The position numbers and the translations under genes were made by a program. Positions 16,028-24,902 of a stretch of DNA of 64,000 nt are shown here, one piece after another. Origin of the DNA: Ferruginibacter paludis (GTDB taxonomy: Bacteria; Bacteroidota; Bacteroidia; Chitinophagales; Chitinophagaceae); contig NZ_JAUFQJ010000015.1 in NCBI RefSeq assembly GCF_030409685.1, forward strand, positions 372,001 through 436,000, in the 5' to 3' direction. Within the stretch, counting starts at the first letter, position 1, and each line of letters begins with the position of its first letter. Below the pieces are notes generated by a model. It made no database searches, was not told the origin of the DNA, and saw only the letters and a list, made by a program, of their open reading frames with translations.

Positions 16028-18172
16028 TTGTCTGTTTTTAACCAGTCCCGCCAAAACGTAATCCGCTTAACCTTTGCTGTTATGTTTGTGGTGATCATCG
16101 CAAGGCTTTTTTCCCTGCAGGTGATTTCATCCAAATACAAAATTATGGCCGATGACCAGGGAAAATTCCGCAAGGTAGTTTATCCTGACAGGGGAATAGT
16201 ATACGATCGCCATAATAACGTACTGTTGCAAAATACTACCATCTATGATTTAATGCTGGCACCTAATAAATTAAAAGGCGTTGACACTTTAGCCATGTGC
16301 AGAATATTGGATATAGATACAGCCCAGTTTAACAAAAGAGTTGTGGAGCTAATTATTAAAAATGGCAGAACCCGGCCATCTGTTTTTGAACCACTGTTAA
16401 GCGATTCAAAGATGGCTATGCTCAATGAGGTGATGTACAAATTCGCCCCGGCCTTTTATTTGCAGGAACGGTCTGTAAGAAGTTATCCGTACGATGCCGC
16501 CGCCAATGTGCTGGGATATACGGCAGAAGTAGATACTAATTTTTTAAAAAAACATAAGGATGAAGGGTATGTATCCGGCGATTATGCCGGTATGACGGGC
16601 ATTGAACGCAGTTATGAAAAAGTATTGATGGGAGTAAGAGGCATTGAATATTGGAAAAGAGATAACAAAAACCGTCTGACGGAAAAATTAGAGAATGGAA
16701 AGTTTGACACAGCAGCAATTGCAGGCCAAAATATGCATACATCCATTGACATTGAATTGCAGGAACTGGGCGAAAAACTGATGCAAAATAAATTAGGTTC
16801 TATCGTAGCCCTCGACCCCAGAACCGGTGGTATATTGGCAATGGTAAGCGCCCCAACTTACAAGCCGAAATTTCTTTCAGGCAGTGAGAGGAGGAAGCAT
16901 TTTTCGGAACTTTTTTTGAACCCTGCCCTTCCATTGTTAAACAGAACTGTGGGTGCAACCTATTCCCCGGGGTCAACTTTTAAAACGCTTCAGGCATTGA
17001 TAGGTCTGCATGAAGGTGTTATCAATACTCATTTTAAAGTAGCCTGCTCCGGAGCCTTTTATGGTTGCGGAACAGGGAAGCCAAAATGCTTAGATAAAGG
17101 TGTTTTTGATCTGCGCGGGGCTATAACTGTGTCCGATAATACTTATTTCGCCACAGTTATGCAAAAAGTGATCAACAATCCCAAATACCCAACTATCGAC
17201 AGCAGTCTTTCCAATTGGGACAGGTATATGTATGCCTTTGGTCTGGGACATCGACTGGGTGTAGATGTGCCCGCAGAAAAAAAGGGATTTATTCCAACAG
17301 CGGATTATTTCAACAGTCCAAAAAGATATGGGGAAGGAAGATGGAACTATTGCAATTTTGTTTCTGTGAGTATTGGGCAGGGCGAGGTAAATGTTACTCC
17401 CTTACAGGTTGCCAACGAGATGGCTTATATTGCCAATAAAGGGTGGTATAAAACTCCTCATGTGGTTGATTCTATTGAAGGTGGCGACAAATTTAATATG
17501 TTGGCAGCTTTTAAAGAACAACACAACGCCATTGATATTCCAGACAGTGTTTTCGAGGCGGTTCATGATGGTATGGAGGGAGTGGTTGAAAGGGGTACAG
17601 GTTTAGGAGCCAAAGTAGAAGGAATTAGCATTTGTGGTAAAACGGGTACAGTTGAAAATTATATTGGTTTGGTGAAACAACCTAACCATGCGTTCTTTTG
17701 TGGCTTTGCCCCAAGAGATAATCCCAAAATTGCTATAATGTGTGTTGTAGAAAACAGCGGAAAATTTGGGGGCACTTATGCAGCGCCAATTGTTGGGTTG
17801 ATGATTGAAAAATATCTAAAAGACTCTATTACTGGCACAGCAAGGCTGGCACAAGTTGAACAGTTGTCTAACCTTAATTTAATACCTGCCCGTATTTATG
17901 CTGCCATAAAAACCCAGGACTCATTACGGCATTTGAAAGATTCAGCTTACATGGTTGCAAAAGGCTATCTTAAAGGGATAAAAGATACCATGGAACTGGA
18001 GCAGGACGATGAATCAGATTTATTGGATAAAATCAAGAAAGATGCTGACAGTACCACAAAAAAAGAATTGCCCAAAAAAGACAGCAACAATAATTTACCC
18101 GGAATGAATACAGATGCAGTTTTGCCTAACGAAAAAAGAAAGACAGAGCCGAAAGACACTGTAAAAAATTAA
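16028..18172 (+). CDS. mrdA: Penicillin-binding protein 2 (elongasome transpeptidase)
   Basis: Class B penicillin-binding protein that cross-links peptidoglycan during elongation. An N-terminal membrane helix (about residues 12-30) is followed by the dimerisation domain (YPDRGIVYDR) and the transpeptidase domain. The active-site motifs are intact: Ser316-x-x-Lys319 in SPGSTFK, Ser369-Asp-Asn371, and Lys538-Thr-Gly-Thr. At 714 residues it carries a charged low-complexity tail from about residue 650 that is longer than in enterobacteria. The start is TTG at 16028. A stop lies two codons upstream, and the first in-frame ATG would remove part of the anchor, so TTG is the likely start. Confidence 0.95.
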   Translation: MSVFNQSRQNVIRLTFAVMFVVIIARLFSLQVISSKYKIMADDQGKFRKVVYPDRGIVYDRHNNVLLQNTTIYDLMLAPNKLKGVDTLAMCRILDIDTAQFNKRVVELIIKNGRTRPSVFEPLLSDSKMAMLNEVMYKFAPAFYLQERSVRSYPYDAAANVLGYTAEVDTNFLKKHKDEGYVSGDYAGMTGIERSYEKVLMGVRGIEYWKRDNKNRLTEKLENGKFDTAAIAGQNMHTSIDIELQELGEKLMQNKLGSIVALDPRTGGILAMVSAPTYKPKFLSGSERRKHFSELFLNPALPLLNRTVGATYSPGSTFKTLQALIGLHEGVINTHFKVACSGAFYGCGTGKPKCLDKGVFDLRGAITVSDNTYFATVMQKVINNPKYPTIDSSLSNWDRYMYAFGLGHRLGVDVPAEKKGFIPTADYFNSPKRYGEGRWNYCNFVSVSIGQGEVNVTPLQVANEMAYIANKGWYKTPHVVDSIEGGDKFNMLAAFKEQHNAIDIPDSVFEAVHDGMEGVVERGTGLGAKVEGISICGKTGTVENYIGLVKQPNHAFFCGFAPRDNPKIAIMCVVENSGKFGGTYAAPIVGLMIEKYLKDSITGTARLAQVEQLSNLNLIPARIYAAIKTQDSLRHLKDSAYMVAKGYLKGIKDTMELEQDDESDLLDKIKKDADSTTKKELPKKDSNNNLPGMNTDAVLPNEKRKTEPKDTVKN

Positions 18173-18178
18173 AATGAA

Positions 18179-19531
18179 ATGTATCAGAAAAGTCCGGAAA
18201 TAGGAAAAGGAGTTGACTGGTTGTTGATATGGCTGTACGCCACGTTGGTGGCCATAGGTCTGTTGTGCATCTTTTCTGTAGAATACCGGAATGGAGACGG
18301 AGTATTGCAAAGTTTTTTAGGGTTTAAAAAAAACTATAGTAAGCAATTATTTTATTTTGGTGCCTGTATAATACTCGCTTCTTTTATCTTGTTAACCGAC
18401 AGTAAGTTATTTACTGCCACTGCCAATTTATCTTACCTGATAGGCATTGCATTGATATTGGCCACCTTTGTTGTAGGAAAGGAGATTAAGGGATCCAAAA
18501 GTTGGATACCATTGGGTTTTATGAATCTGCAGCCGGTTGAATTATGTAAAATATTTACGGCTTTGGCACTGGCAAAATTCCTGTCGATGACGGAAACGAA
18601 TTTTACCAGGCCGGCGGCACAGCTGGTGGCTGCTGCAATTTCTTTTACGCCGGCAGCACTGTCAATACTGCAGGGAGAAACCGGATTGGCACTCGTATAT
18701 TTTTCTTTTCTGATCCCTATGTACCGCGAAGGATTGCCGCCGGGATACCTGATAGTAGGCGCTGCGATGGCAGTATTGTTAGTCGCCTCGCTATTGTTAA
18801 GTACCAAAACATTGCTGATTGCTTTCAGCGCATTGGGCGTGCTGGCACTTTTTATAAATAAAAAGCAAATCAGGCGTAACAATGGATTATTGCTGATGAT
18901 TATTGGCTGTTGGGCTTTTTGTATTTTGTTTGTAGGGGTTATTGTTCCATTTACATTTAAACATGTATTTAAAAAATACCAGGCCGACCGTATATTTAGT
19001 ATGGTGGGCGTTGATAACCCTTTTGCCGGTAAAAACACCGGCGAACTGGTTAATACAGCCGATGAAAAGGCTAAGCAAAAGAAGAATGATCAGCAGAATT
19101 ACAACGTAAAGCAATCAAAAATTGCTATTGGCTCAGGAGGTTTGGCAGGTAAAGGTTTTTTAAAAGGCACGCAAACACAGGGCGATTTTGTACCCGAGCA
19201 ACATACAGATTTTATATTTACATCCGTTGGCGAAAATTTTGGTTTTTGGGGCAGCACTTTGCTGATGCTGATTTACCTGGGCTTAATATTACGCATTGTT
19301 ACCATTGCAGAACGACAACGCAGCACTTTTAGCAGGGTATATGCGTATAGTGTTGCAAGTATTTTCTTTTTTCATGTGGCCGTAAATATTTCTGTTACTA
19401 TAGGCCTGGCACCGGTAATAGGCATTACACTGCCATTGCTAAGTTATGGCGGTTCGTCCCTGTTAACTTTTACTATTTTACTTTTTATATTAGTGAGGCT
19501 GGATGCGGACCGGCAAATGGTACTGCGATAA
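18179..19531 (+). CDS. rodA: Rod shape-determining peptidoglycan polymerase RodA
   Basis: SEDS-family glycosyltransferase that polymerises lipid II together with PBP2. About ten membrane helices are visible. Conserved stretches are IPLGFMNLQPVELCKIF and the large periplasmic loop region GSGGLAGKGF, GDFVPEQHTDFIF and VGENFGFWG. The length of 450 residues exceeds the roughly 370 of E. coli, owing to a charged insertion around residues 275-310, which I recall as normal in Bacteroidota. It starts 6 nt after pbp2 and closes the operon. Confidence 0.95.
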   Translation: MYQKSPEIGKGVDWLLIWLYATLVAIGLLCIFSVEYRNGDGVLQSFLGFKKNYSKQLFYFGACIILASFILLTDSKLFTATANLSYLIGIALILATFVVGKEIKGSKSWIPLGFMNLQPVELCKIFTALALAKFLSMTETNFTRPAAQLVAAAISFTPAALSILQGETGLALVYFSFLIPMYREGLPPGYLIVGAAMAVLLVASLLLSTKTLLIAFSALGVLALFINKKQIRRNNGLLLMIIGCWAFCILFVGVIVPFTFKHVFKKYQADRIFSMVGVDNPFAGKNTGELVNTADEKAKQKKNDQQNYNVKQSKIAIGSGGLAGKGFLKGTQTQGDFVPEQHTDFIFTSVGENFGFWGSTLLMLIYLGLILRIVTIAERQRSTFSRVYAYSVASIFFFHVAVNISVTIGLAPVIGITLPLLSYGGSSLLTFTILLFILVRLDADRQMVLR

Positions 19532-19615
19532 ACGATATCTGCCGCAAACGATTTTATTTATCATTACTCCCGGATGATTTGGAGTTTAAAATTCAGACTG
19601 ATAACAAAACCATTA

Positions 19616-20362
19616 ATGAAGATTATACCACTGAGTGAAGGTGCTTTTACTGTTGACAAAACGAAAAAATTTGTTGCTTTCGATAAAGAAAATGATGATC
19701 TGCAGCAGCGTTCTGCAGGCAGTTTGCTTGTTGAAGTACAGCCCTTTTGTATTGTTACAAAAAGAGACATTATTGTCATTGATACCGGCCTGGGATTTAC
19801 CAAACCAGACGGCGTATTGCAGATACATCATAACTTGTTGGATAATAGCATAAACCCAATGGATGTTACCAAAGTTTTACTAAGTCACCTGCATAAAGAT
19901 CATTCCGGCGGTATTAGCGTCGAAGACAAAGTATTGCATCATCACTTTCTTAGTTTCCCCAACGCAATATATTACGTTAATAAAGAAGAACTTGCATTTG
20001 GCCTGGATAAGTCCAACAGCTCATACATTACAGAAGATTTTGAAATTCTTTCCAACAGCGACAAGGTAATTTTTACAGAAGGCAACGGAGTGATTGATGG
20101 CTATATCCGGTATGAAGTTACTGGCGCACATTCACCCTTTCATCAGGTTTTCTGGATTGAAGAAGATAGCAAAACCGCTTTTTTCGGAGGTGACGTGGCA
20201 CCGCAGTTACAACAAATGAAAAGCCGTTTTATTGCCAAGTATGATTTCGACGGGAAAAAATGTATGGAATTAAGGCAGCAATGGTGGCAAACAGGACAAG
20301 AAGAACATTGGACTTTTCTGTTTTACCATGATATTAAAACGCCTTTTGTTGAATTAGACTAA
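19616..20362 (+). CDS. Metallo-beta-lactamase-fold hydrolase
   Basis: Cytoplasmic MBL-fold enzyme of 248 residues. The metal-binding motif SHLHKDHSGG contains His91, His93, Asp95 and His96. Further ligands are probably in VTGAHSPFHQVF and FFGGDVAPQ. The substrate is unknown. The general type includes lactonases, glyoxalase II-like enzymes and phosphodiesterases. The frame runs upstream to an ATG at 19574, but the ATG at 19616 gives the start MKIIPLSEGAFTVD that aligns with the fold, so I chose it. It follows rodA by 84 nt and may be read from the same message. Confidence 0.82.
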   Translation: MKIIPLSEGAFTVDKTKKFVAFDKENDDLQQRSAGSLLVEVQPFCIVTKRDIIVIDTGLGFTKPDGVLQIHHNLLDNSINPMDVTKVLLSHLHKDHSGGISVEDKVLHHHFLSFPNAIYYVNKEELAFGLDKSNSSYITEDFEILSNSDKVIFTEGNGVIDGYIRYEVTGAHSPFHQVFWIEEDSKTAFFGGDVAPQLQQMKSRFIAKYDFDGKKCMELRQQWWQTGQEEHWTFLFYHDIKTPFVELD

Positions 20363-20414
20363 TAGTAATAAATACGAACTTCCTTTAAGTCTTAACAACT
20401 CAACAACGGAGCTC

Positions 20415-20834
20415 CTAAAAATTTCTTCTGAAGGGTCTGTTTGGCCGGTTTTGCAACTGGTTTTGTTTACGCATAGCTTTAAACAATAACTGACGAAATC
20501 TGCCTTCTGCGTTGTACATATTATTCACCCTCTGCGGACCTAATATTTTAGTAAACCGGTCCCTGTAACTCTTTCTAAGATTCAGCACTTTTTCATCTCT
20601 TTCCAGCACATCCGGGTTGTCAATTTTGGTGGCAGCCAATTCCTGTGAATATTGATTATATACTGGCCAGAATTGTTGCGCTTCCTGTGGCGTAAGCGCC
20701 AGTTCCCTGCTGATAAAAGCTACTTTAAGTGCTTCAATATCCGCTTGTTTTTTACCAGCAAAATCCTGTTCGTCCTGCGCTTTTGCCAAACCTGTGATGG
20801 TTATAAATAACAGCAAAAAGTATAGCTTTTTCAT
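20415..20834 (-). CDS. Small periplasmic Spy/CpxP-like protein of an ECF sigma operon
   Basis: A 139-residue exported protein with signal peptide MKKLYFLLLFITITGLAKAQ. The mature part is all-helical and charged, with an LTPQEAQQFWPVYNQY segment similar to the LTxxQ repeat of Spy/CpxP-type periplasmic proteins, and a basic C-terminus (NRPNRPFRRNF). Proteins of this kind are often third genes in Bacteroidota ECF sigma operons and may sense envelope stress. That role is inferred from position: the gene is 19 nt after the membrane regulator gene and is transcribed with the sigma factor. Confidence 0.7.
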   Translation of the reverse strand: MKKLYFLLLFITITGLAKAQDEQDFAGKKQADIEALKVAFISRELALTPQEAQQFWPVYNQYSQELAATKIDNPDVLERDEKVLNLRKSYRDRFTKILGPQRVNNMYNAEGRFRQLLFKAMRKQNQLQNRPNRPFRRNF

Positions 20835-20853
20835 ATCTCTTCTCCTTTACTGT

Positions 20854-22050
20854 TTAGTTTTTAAAATTGATTTTATCCAGGTAATTATCCAGCGTTTTAT
20901 CATCCAGCAAATAGTCATCCTGATTTGGTAAATCAATTTCATCAGGGCTTGACGTTAACAAGGATACATCTTCTTCGCTGCCATTTTTTTCAAGATAACT
21001 GGTAATATCATCTTTAGTTAAATTATTTAATTCCGCATTGAATTCTTCTTCATTCATACTTTTCCCTTTTTCAATAGCTGGATCTAGCTTGGCAAAAGAA
21101 GTCGGAGTACTTTCTGTTTTGGGTATCATTGGCTGGTTGACAGATTTATAAACTCCCAAAGCTATGGCACCAGTTATAGCAGCAGCTGCTGCATACCTGA
21201 ATAAAGCTCTTACTTTAGGCATTCCAATAACCCGGGTATCTCGCATTGGCACCACTTTCACCGGTTGTACTACATTGAATACATTATATGAGACAGTATT
21301 AAAATAACCGGCAGGTACATCAAAAACATTCACGTGCTGAATATTCAGCAATAATGGAGATATTTTTTTCAGTTCCGATGCAGGACTTTCCTCTAAAGCT
21401 TTTACGGTGTTTAAAATTCCTGAAGACAGGTTGTCAAAATATCCTGCAGGGGTTTCAAAGATGCTCAAATGCTTTAGACTCAACAATAATGGCGATACTG
21501 TTTCCAACTCATTTCCGGCGCTTTCTGGCAACGCTTTAACCTTACTTAACATAGCAGAAGACAGGTTTTCAAAATAGCCAACATGTAATTCAAAAACATT
21601 GGCATTTTTCGCTGTCAGCAATAAAGGCAAAATTTTTTCCAGTTCCTCAAGTGAATTTTCCGGCGATGTTGTTTTTAATTTATCTAAAATAAGGGATGGT
21701 AAATTGTCAAAATATCCTTGTGGAACTTCAGATAATTTACCCGGTTGTTTATTTTTCCATAAGGAGGGGATGGCAACACCTTCTTCTCCAACTTCCGTAT
21801 TATCAGGCTGACTAACCGCCTTTAATTTATCAAGAATAGATGAGGATAAATTGTCAAAATATCCGGCAGGCACATCATTCTGTTGAATAGGAGAATTTGT
21901 TCCCGCCTGTTCATTTAAACAAACTAAAATGGTATCTCCAAGGGTATCAAAATAACCATTCGGTACAGACAATACATTCGCCTTTGGCAAACCTGCCAAA
22001 AGAGGACTTAATGATTGCAACTCAAATAATATGTCATTGTCTGGTTTCAC
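20854..22050 (-). CDS. Repeat-bearing membrane protein, probable anti-sigma factor
   Basis: A 398-residue bitopic protein directly downstream of an ECF sigma gene, which is where anti-sigma factors sit. Residues 1-260 are cytoplasmic and contain six copies of a P-x-GYFDNL motif at residues 32, 63, 112, 158, 203 and 248. The last four are embedded in a unit of about 45 residues (SPLLL..NVF.VPAGYFDNLSS.IL..VKAL). One membrane helix lies near residues 284-303. The acidic C-terminal part (about 95 residues) would be periplasmic. I do not see a zinc-binding HxxxCxxC anti-sigma motif. Assignment as anti-sigma factor rests on operon context. Confidence 0.65.
   Translation of the reverse strand: MKPDNDILFELQSLSPLLAGLPKANVLSVPNGYFDTLGDTILVCLNEQAGTNSPIQQNDVPAGYFDNLSSSILDKLKAVSQPDNTEVGEEGVAIPSLWKNKQPGKLSEVPQGYFDNLPSLILDKLKTTSPENSLEELEKILPLLLTAKNANVFELHVGYFENLSSAMLSKVKALPESAGNELETVSPLLLSLKHLSIFETPAGYFDNLSSGILNTVKALEESPASELKKISPLLLNIQHVNVFDVPAGYFNTVSYNVFNVVQPVKVVPMRDTRVIGMPKVRALFRYAAAAAITGAIALGVYKSVNQPMIPKTESTPTSFAKLDPAIEKGKSMNEEEFNAELNNLTKDDITSYLEKNGSEEDVSLLTSSPDEIDLPNQDDYLLDDKTLDNYLDKINFKN
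21271..22020 (-). repeat. In-gene tandem repeat encoding GYFDNL units
   Basis: The coding sequence of the putative anti-sigma factor holds six GYF(D/E/N) units. The spacings between them are 31, 49, 46, 45 and 45 residues. The near-constant spacing of the last four shows duplication of a 135-138 bp unit, while the first units have diverged or lost part. Confidence 0.8.
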
Positions 22051-22082
22051 GCGTTTTTTAGACCTTCAGTGAGGTAAAAAGT

Positions 22083-22637
22083 TTAATGGTTTAATATATA
22101 GTCTTCTATTTTTTTTACTGCGTGATGATAGCTAGCCTTCAAGGCACCTTCGCTGGTTTCAAGCACAACACTCATTTCCTGGTAGGGCATTTCGTCATAA
22201 TAGCGAAGGTTAAAAACCACCCGTTGTTTTTCTGGTAGTTGTTGCATGGCCATCTGCAGTTTCCATTCAATTTTGTTACTGTCGTAGTTCTTGTCAGCTT
22301 TTAATTTGTTGCTTAAGCCATTCTCCACATCGCTGAGCGAAACCGAAGCCCTTTTCTTTTGCTGCTCCAGGTATGTCAGGCTTTCATTGGTGGCAATGCG
22401 ATAAAGCCAGGTATACAGCTGGCTGTCTTCCCTGAAATTATCAAGTGCATTCCAAACCTTTATAAACATATTCTGCAATACATCATTTGCATCTTCATGG
22501 TCAACTACCATGCGGCGGATATGCCAGTATAATTTTTCCTGGTACTTTTTAATGATAGCTGTAAATCCCTTTTCTTTTGTAGCGGGATTTTTAAACTGCA
22601 TTAGTAGTTCAGTATCGTCTAAGTGTGGTTGGCTCAT
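22083..22637 (-). CDS. ECF-type RNA polymerase sigma factor
   Basis: A sigma-70 family protein of 184 residues with only regions 2 and 4. Region 2 shows DHEDANDVLQNMFIKVWNALDNF and YTWLYRIATNE. Region 4 shows LPEKQRVVFNLRYYDEMPYQEM, with the helix-turn-helix after it (TSEGALKASYHHAVKKI). The frame extends upstream to a TTG at 22727, but that crosses a terminator and the end of the next gene, so the ATG at 22637 (MSQPHLDD) is the start. It heads an operon with the repeat-bearing membrane protein and the Spy-like protein. Confidence 0.93.
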   Translation of the reverse strand: MSQPHLDDTELLMQFKNPATKEKGFTAIIKKYQEKLYWHIRRMVVDHEDANDVLQNMFIKVWNALDNFREDSQLYTWLYRIATNESLTYLEQQKKRASVSLSDVENGLSNKLKADKNYDSNKIEWKLQMAMQQLPEKQRVVFNLRYYDEMPYQEMSVVLETSEGALKASYHHAVKKIEDYILNH

Positions 22638-22661
22638 ATTGTTTAACAGGTATAAAAATAG

Positions 22662-22688
22662 AAAAAACCAATCTAAGATTGGTTTTTT
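22662..22688 (-). terminator. Intrinsic terminator of the transketolase subunit gene
   Basis: Perfect inverted repeat AAAAAACCAATC/GATTGGTTTTTT with a TAA loop. It ends the minus-strand transketolase gene and separates it from the sigma operon that starts 25 nt further on. Confidence 0.85.
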
Positions 22689-22707
22689 GATCAAAAGTTT
22701 AATTGAG

Positions 22708-23667
22708 TTATCCCTTTTTCCTAGCAATTACCTTTTCGGCGGCGGCCACAATATTAGGAGTATCTAAACCGTACTTGGTTAATAGTTCCGTAGGTTTACC
22801 ACTCTCACCAAAAGTATCATTGGTGCCAATAAACTCAATGGGGATAGGTAAGTTTTTAGCCGCAAACTGGGCAATACTGTCGCCTAACCCCCCAATAATG
22901 TTGTGTTCTTCGCAGGTTACTGCGCAGTTGGTTTTTGTAATGGATTCCATGATGGCTGCGACATCCAGTGGTTTGATGGTGTGAATATTTATAATTTCCA
23001 CGCTGATACCTTTTTCTTCCAGAATTTTTCCAGCTTCAATTGCTTTCCAAACCAGGTGACCACAGGCAAAAATGCTTACATCCTTACCATCAGAAATTTT
23101 TTGAGCTTTGCCGATAATAAAATCGCTTTCTTTTGTAAATATCGGCCATACCGGGCGGCCAAAACGCAGGTAAACTGGCCCTTCAAATTCTGCAACGGCC
23201 ATGGTTGCCGCTTTGGTTTGATTGTAGTCGCAGGGGACTATTACCGTCATGCCTGGTAACATTTTCATCATACCAATATCTTCCAAAATCTGGTGTGTAG
23301 CACCATCTTCGCCTAAAGTAAGGCCAGCATGCGAAGCACAGATTTTTACATTTTTGTTACTGTAAGCAACCGACTGACGGATTTGATCATATACACGACC
23401 GGTAGAAAAATTAGCGAAAGTAGTGGTAAAAGGAATTTTACCGCCTATGGTTAAACCTGCAGCTACGCAAATCATATTCGCTTCTGCTATACCACACTGG
23501 ATAAAGCGCTCCGGGAATTCTTTAACGAATGCATTCAGCTTCATGGACCCTAACAGATCTGCTGTTAATGCTACTACATTTTTATTTTTTTTGCCAGCTT
23601 CTAAAATGCCATCTCCAAAACCGCTGCGGGTATCTTTGTTACCTGTAACCTGTATTTCTTTTAACAT
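22708..23667 (-). CDS. Transketolase, C-terminal subunit
   Basis: A 319-residue protein corresponding to the pyrimidine-binding and C-terminal domains of transketolase. Recognisable parts are DLLGSMKLNAFVKEFPERF, CGIAEANM (with the Glu that activates thiamine diphosphate), GEDGATHQ, and the C-terminal domain DVSIFACGHLVWKAIEAG. Split transketolases need a separate N-terminal subunit that binds the diphosphate. None is adjacent: the next gene upstream is galE. The frame opens at a TTG (23721), but the ATG at 23667 gives the normal start MLKEIQVTGNKDTR. Confidence 0.9.
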   Translation of the reverse strand: MLKEIQVTGNKDTRSGFGDGILEAGKKNKNVVALTADLLGSMKLNAFVKEFPERFIQCGIAEANMICVAAGLTIGGKIPFTTTFANFSTGRVYDQIRQSVAYSNKNVKICASHAGLTLGEDGATHQILEDIGMMKMLPGMTVIVPCDYNQTKAATMAVAEFEGPVYLRFGRPVWPIFTKESDFIIGKAQKISDGKDVSIFACGHLVWKAIEAGKILEEKGISVEIINIHTIKPLDVAAIMESITKTNCAVTCEEHNIIGGLGDSIAQFAAKNLPIPIEFIGTNDTFGESGKPTELLTKYGLDTPNIVAAAEKVIARKKG

Positions 23668-23736
23668 GGAATATTTGCTTATCTTTTTTAAAATTGGGCG
23701 CAAGATAAGTCTTGTGGACAATTAACCCAGTGTTTT

Positions 23737-24765
23737 TTAGCTCGTTTTATTATTTTTCAAGGTAAGCTCCCATTTCCAGGCACTATCCATCATTTCTTCC
23801 AGGCTTTTGGCTGGCAGCCAGCCCAATTCTGTTTTAGCTTTGTTGTTGTTAGCATAGATGGCTACCACATCACCCGCCCGGCGGGGGCCGATAGAGTAGC
23901 TTAATTTAACGCCGCTTGTTTTTTCGAAAGCTTTTATAACCTCCAAAACCGTAAAGCCATCTCCAGTACCCAGGTTAAATATTTCGGGGTTTACTTTATT
24001 TTTTTTGTTGATCAGCAGATTCAAAGCAAGGGTATGGGCATGTGCTATATCGCAAACATGAATATAGTCACGTACGCAGCTACCATCTCTTGTCGGATAG
24101 TCTTCACCCCAAACCTGCATTGTGGGCAATTTGCCGATGGCAGTCTGTGTGATGGCAGGTACCAGGTTGGCTGGTCTGCCTAAGGGAATTTCGCCGATTA
24201 AAACAGAAGGATGAGCTCCAACGGGATTGAAGTATCGCAGCAAAATTCCCTGGAGCGAACTGCTTTTTACAGCATCCGTCACAATTACTTCACCCATTTG
24301 TTTGGTAGCGCCGTAAGGCGATTCAGCAGGCTTTTGTGGTGTTTCTTCGGTTACCGGAATAGCGTCAGGATTACCGTAAACGGTGCAGGAAGAAGAGAAA
24401 ACAAAGTTCGGCACCGCGTATTTTTCCGCACACTTCAAAATGTTTACCAATGAGCCGAGATTGTTCTCGTAATACATCAGCGGTTTTTCAACCGATTCGC
24501 CAACGGCTTTGTAAGCAGCAAAATGTATAATACCATTGATATCTTTGTTTTCTTCAAAAATGGTTTCTGTTTCTTTTAAATTACACAGGTCAACCACGTA
24601 ATTTTTAATTTTTTTGCCAATAATTTTTTCAGCGCCTTCCAATATAGATATATTACTCCTGGAATTGTTATCTACAGAAATTACTTCGTACCCATTTTGT
24701 ACAAGGTCTACTATTGTATGTATCCCAATATAGCCGCAGCCACCGGTAACCAATATTTTGCTCAT
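23737..24765 (-). CDS. galE: UDP-glucose 4-epimerase
   Basis: Extended short-chain dehydrogenase that interconverts UDP-glucose and UDP-galactose with bound NAD. The Rossmann motif GGCGYIGIHT is at residues 8-17. The catalytic Ser lies in FSSSCTVYG and the Tyr/Lys pair in SPYGATKQ. Further family signatures are RYFNPVGAHPSVLIGE and RDGSCVRDYIHVCDIA. At 342 residues it is complete. It is followed by the transketolase subunit after 69 nt. Confidence 0.97.
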   Translation of the reverse strand: MSKILVTGGCGYIGIHTIVDLVQNGYEVISVDNNSRSNISILEGAEKIIGKKIKNYVVDLCNLKETETIFEENKDINGIIHFAAYKAVGESVEKPLMYYENNLGSLVNILKCAEKYAVPNFVFSSSCTVYGNPDAIPVTEETPQKPAESPYGATKQMGEVIVTDAVKSSSLQGILLRYFNPVGAHPSVLIGEIPLGRPANLVPAITQTAIGKLPTMQVWGEDYPTRDGSCVRDYIHVCDIAHAHTLALNLLINKKNKVNPEIFNLGTGDGFTVLEVIKAFEKTSGVKLSYSIGPRRAGDVVAIYANNNKAKTELGWLPAKSLEEMMDSAWKWELTLKNNKTS

Positions 24766-24797
24766 GTCTGTTAATTGAGTTTAGATTAAGTGTTGCG

Positions 24798-24805
24798 CAA
24801 AATTA
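24798..24805 (-). promoter_or_regulatory. -7 promoter element for galE
   Basis: TAATTTTG on the minus strand is an exact TAnnTTTG match. A leader of about 28 nt would precede the galE ATG at 24765. A TTTG further upstream (24824-24821) is only 15 nt away, shorter than the usual -33 spacing. Confidence 0.5.
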
Positions 24806-24820
24806 GGGTATGTTTTTCAT

Positions 24821-24870
24821 CAAATAAAAATCGCCAGTTTGAATGACTCTTAAGGTATTCAAACTGGCGA
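24821..24870 (-). terminator. Intrinsic terminator of the DUF47-pit operon
   Basis: A perfect 14-bp inverted repeat (TCGCCAGTTTGAAT and its complement, 24831-24844 and 24857-24870) with a 12-nt loop. On the minus strand it is followed by TTTTTATTTG, so it terminates the operon that ends at 24903. Confidence 0.85.
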
Positions 24871-24902
24871 TAAAGCATTACCGCTTTCAGCAATTAAGAC
24901 TG

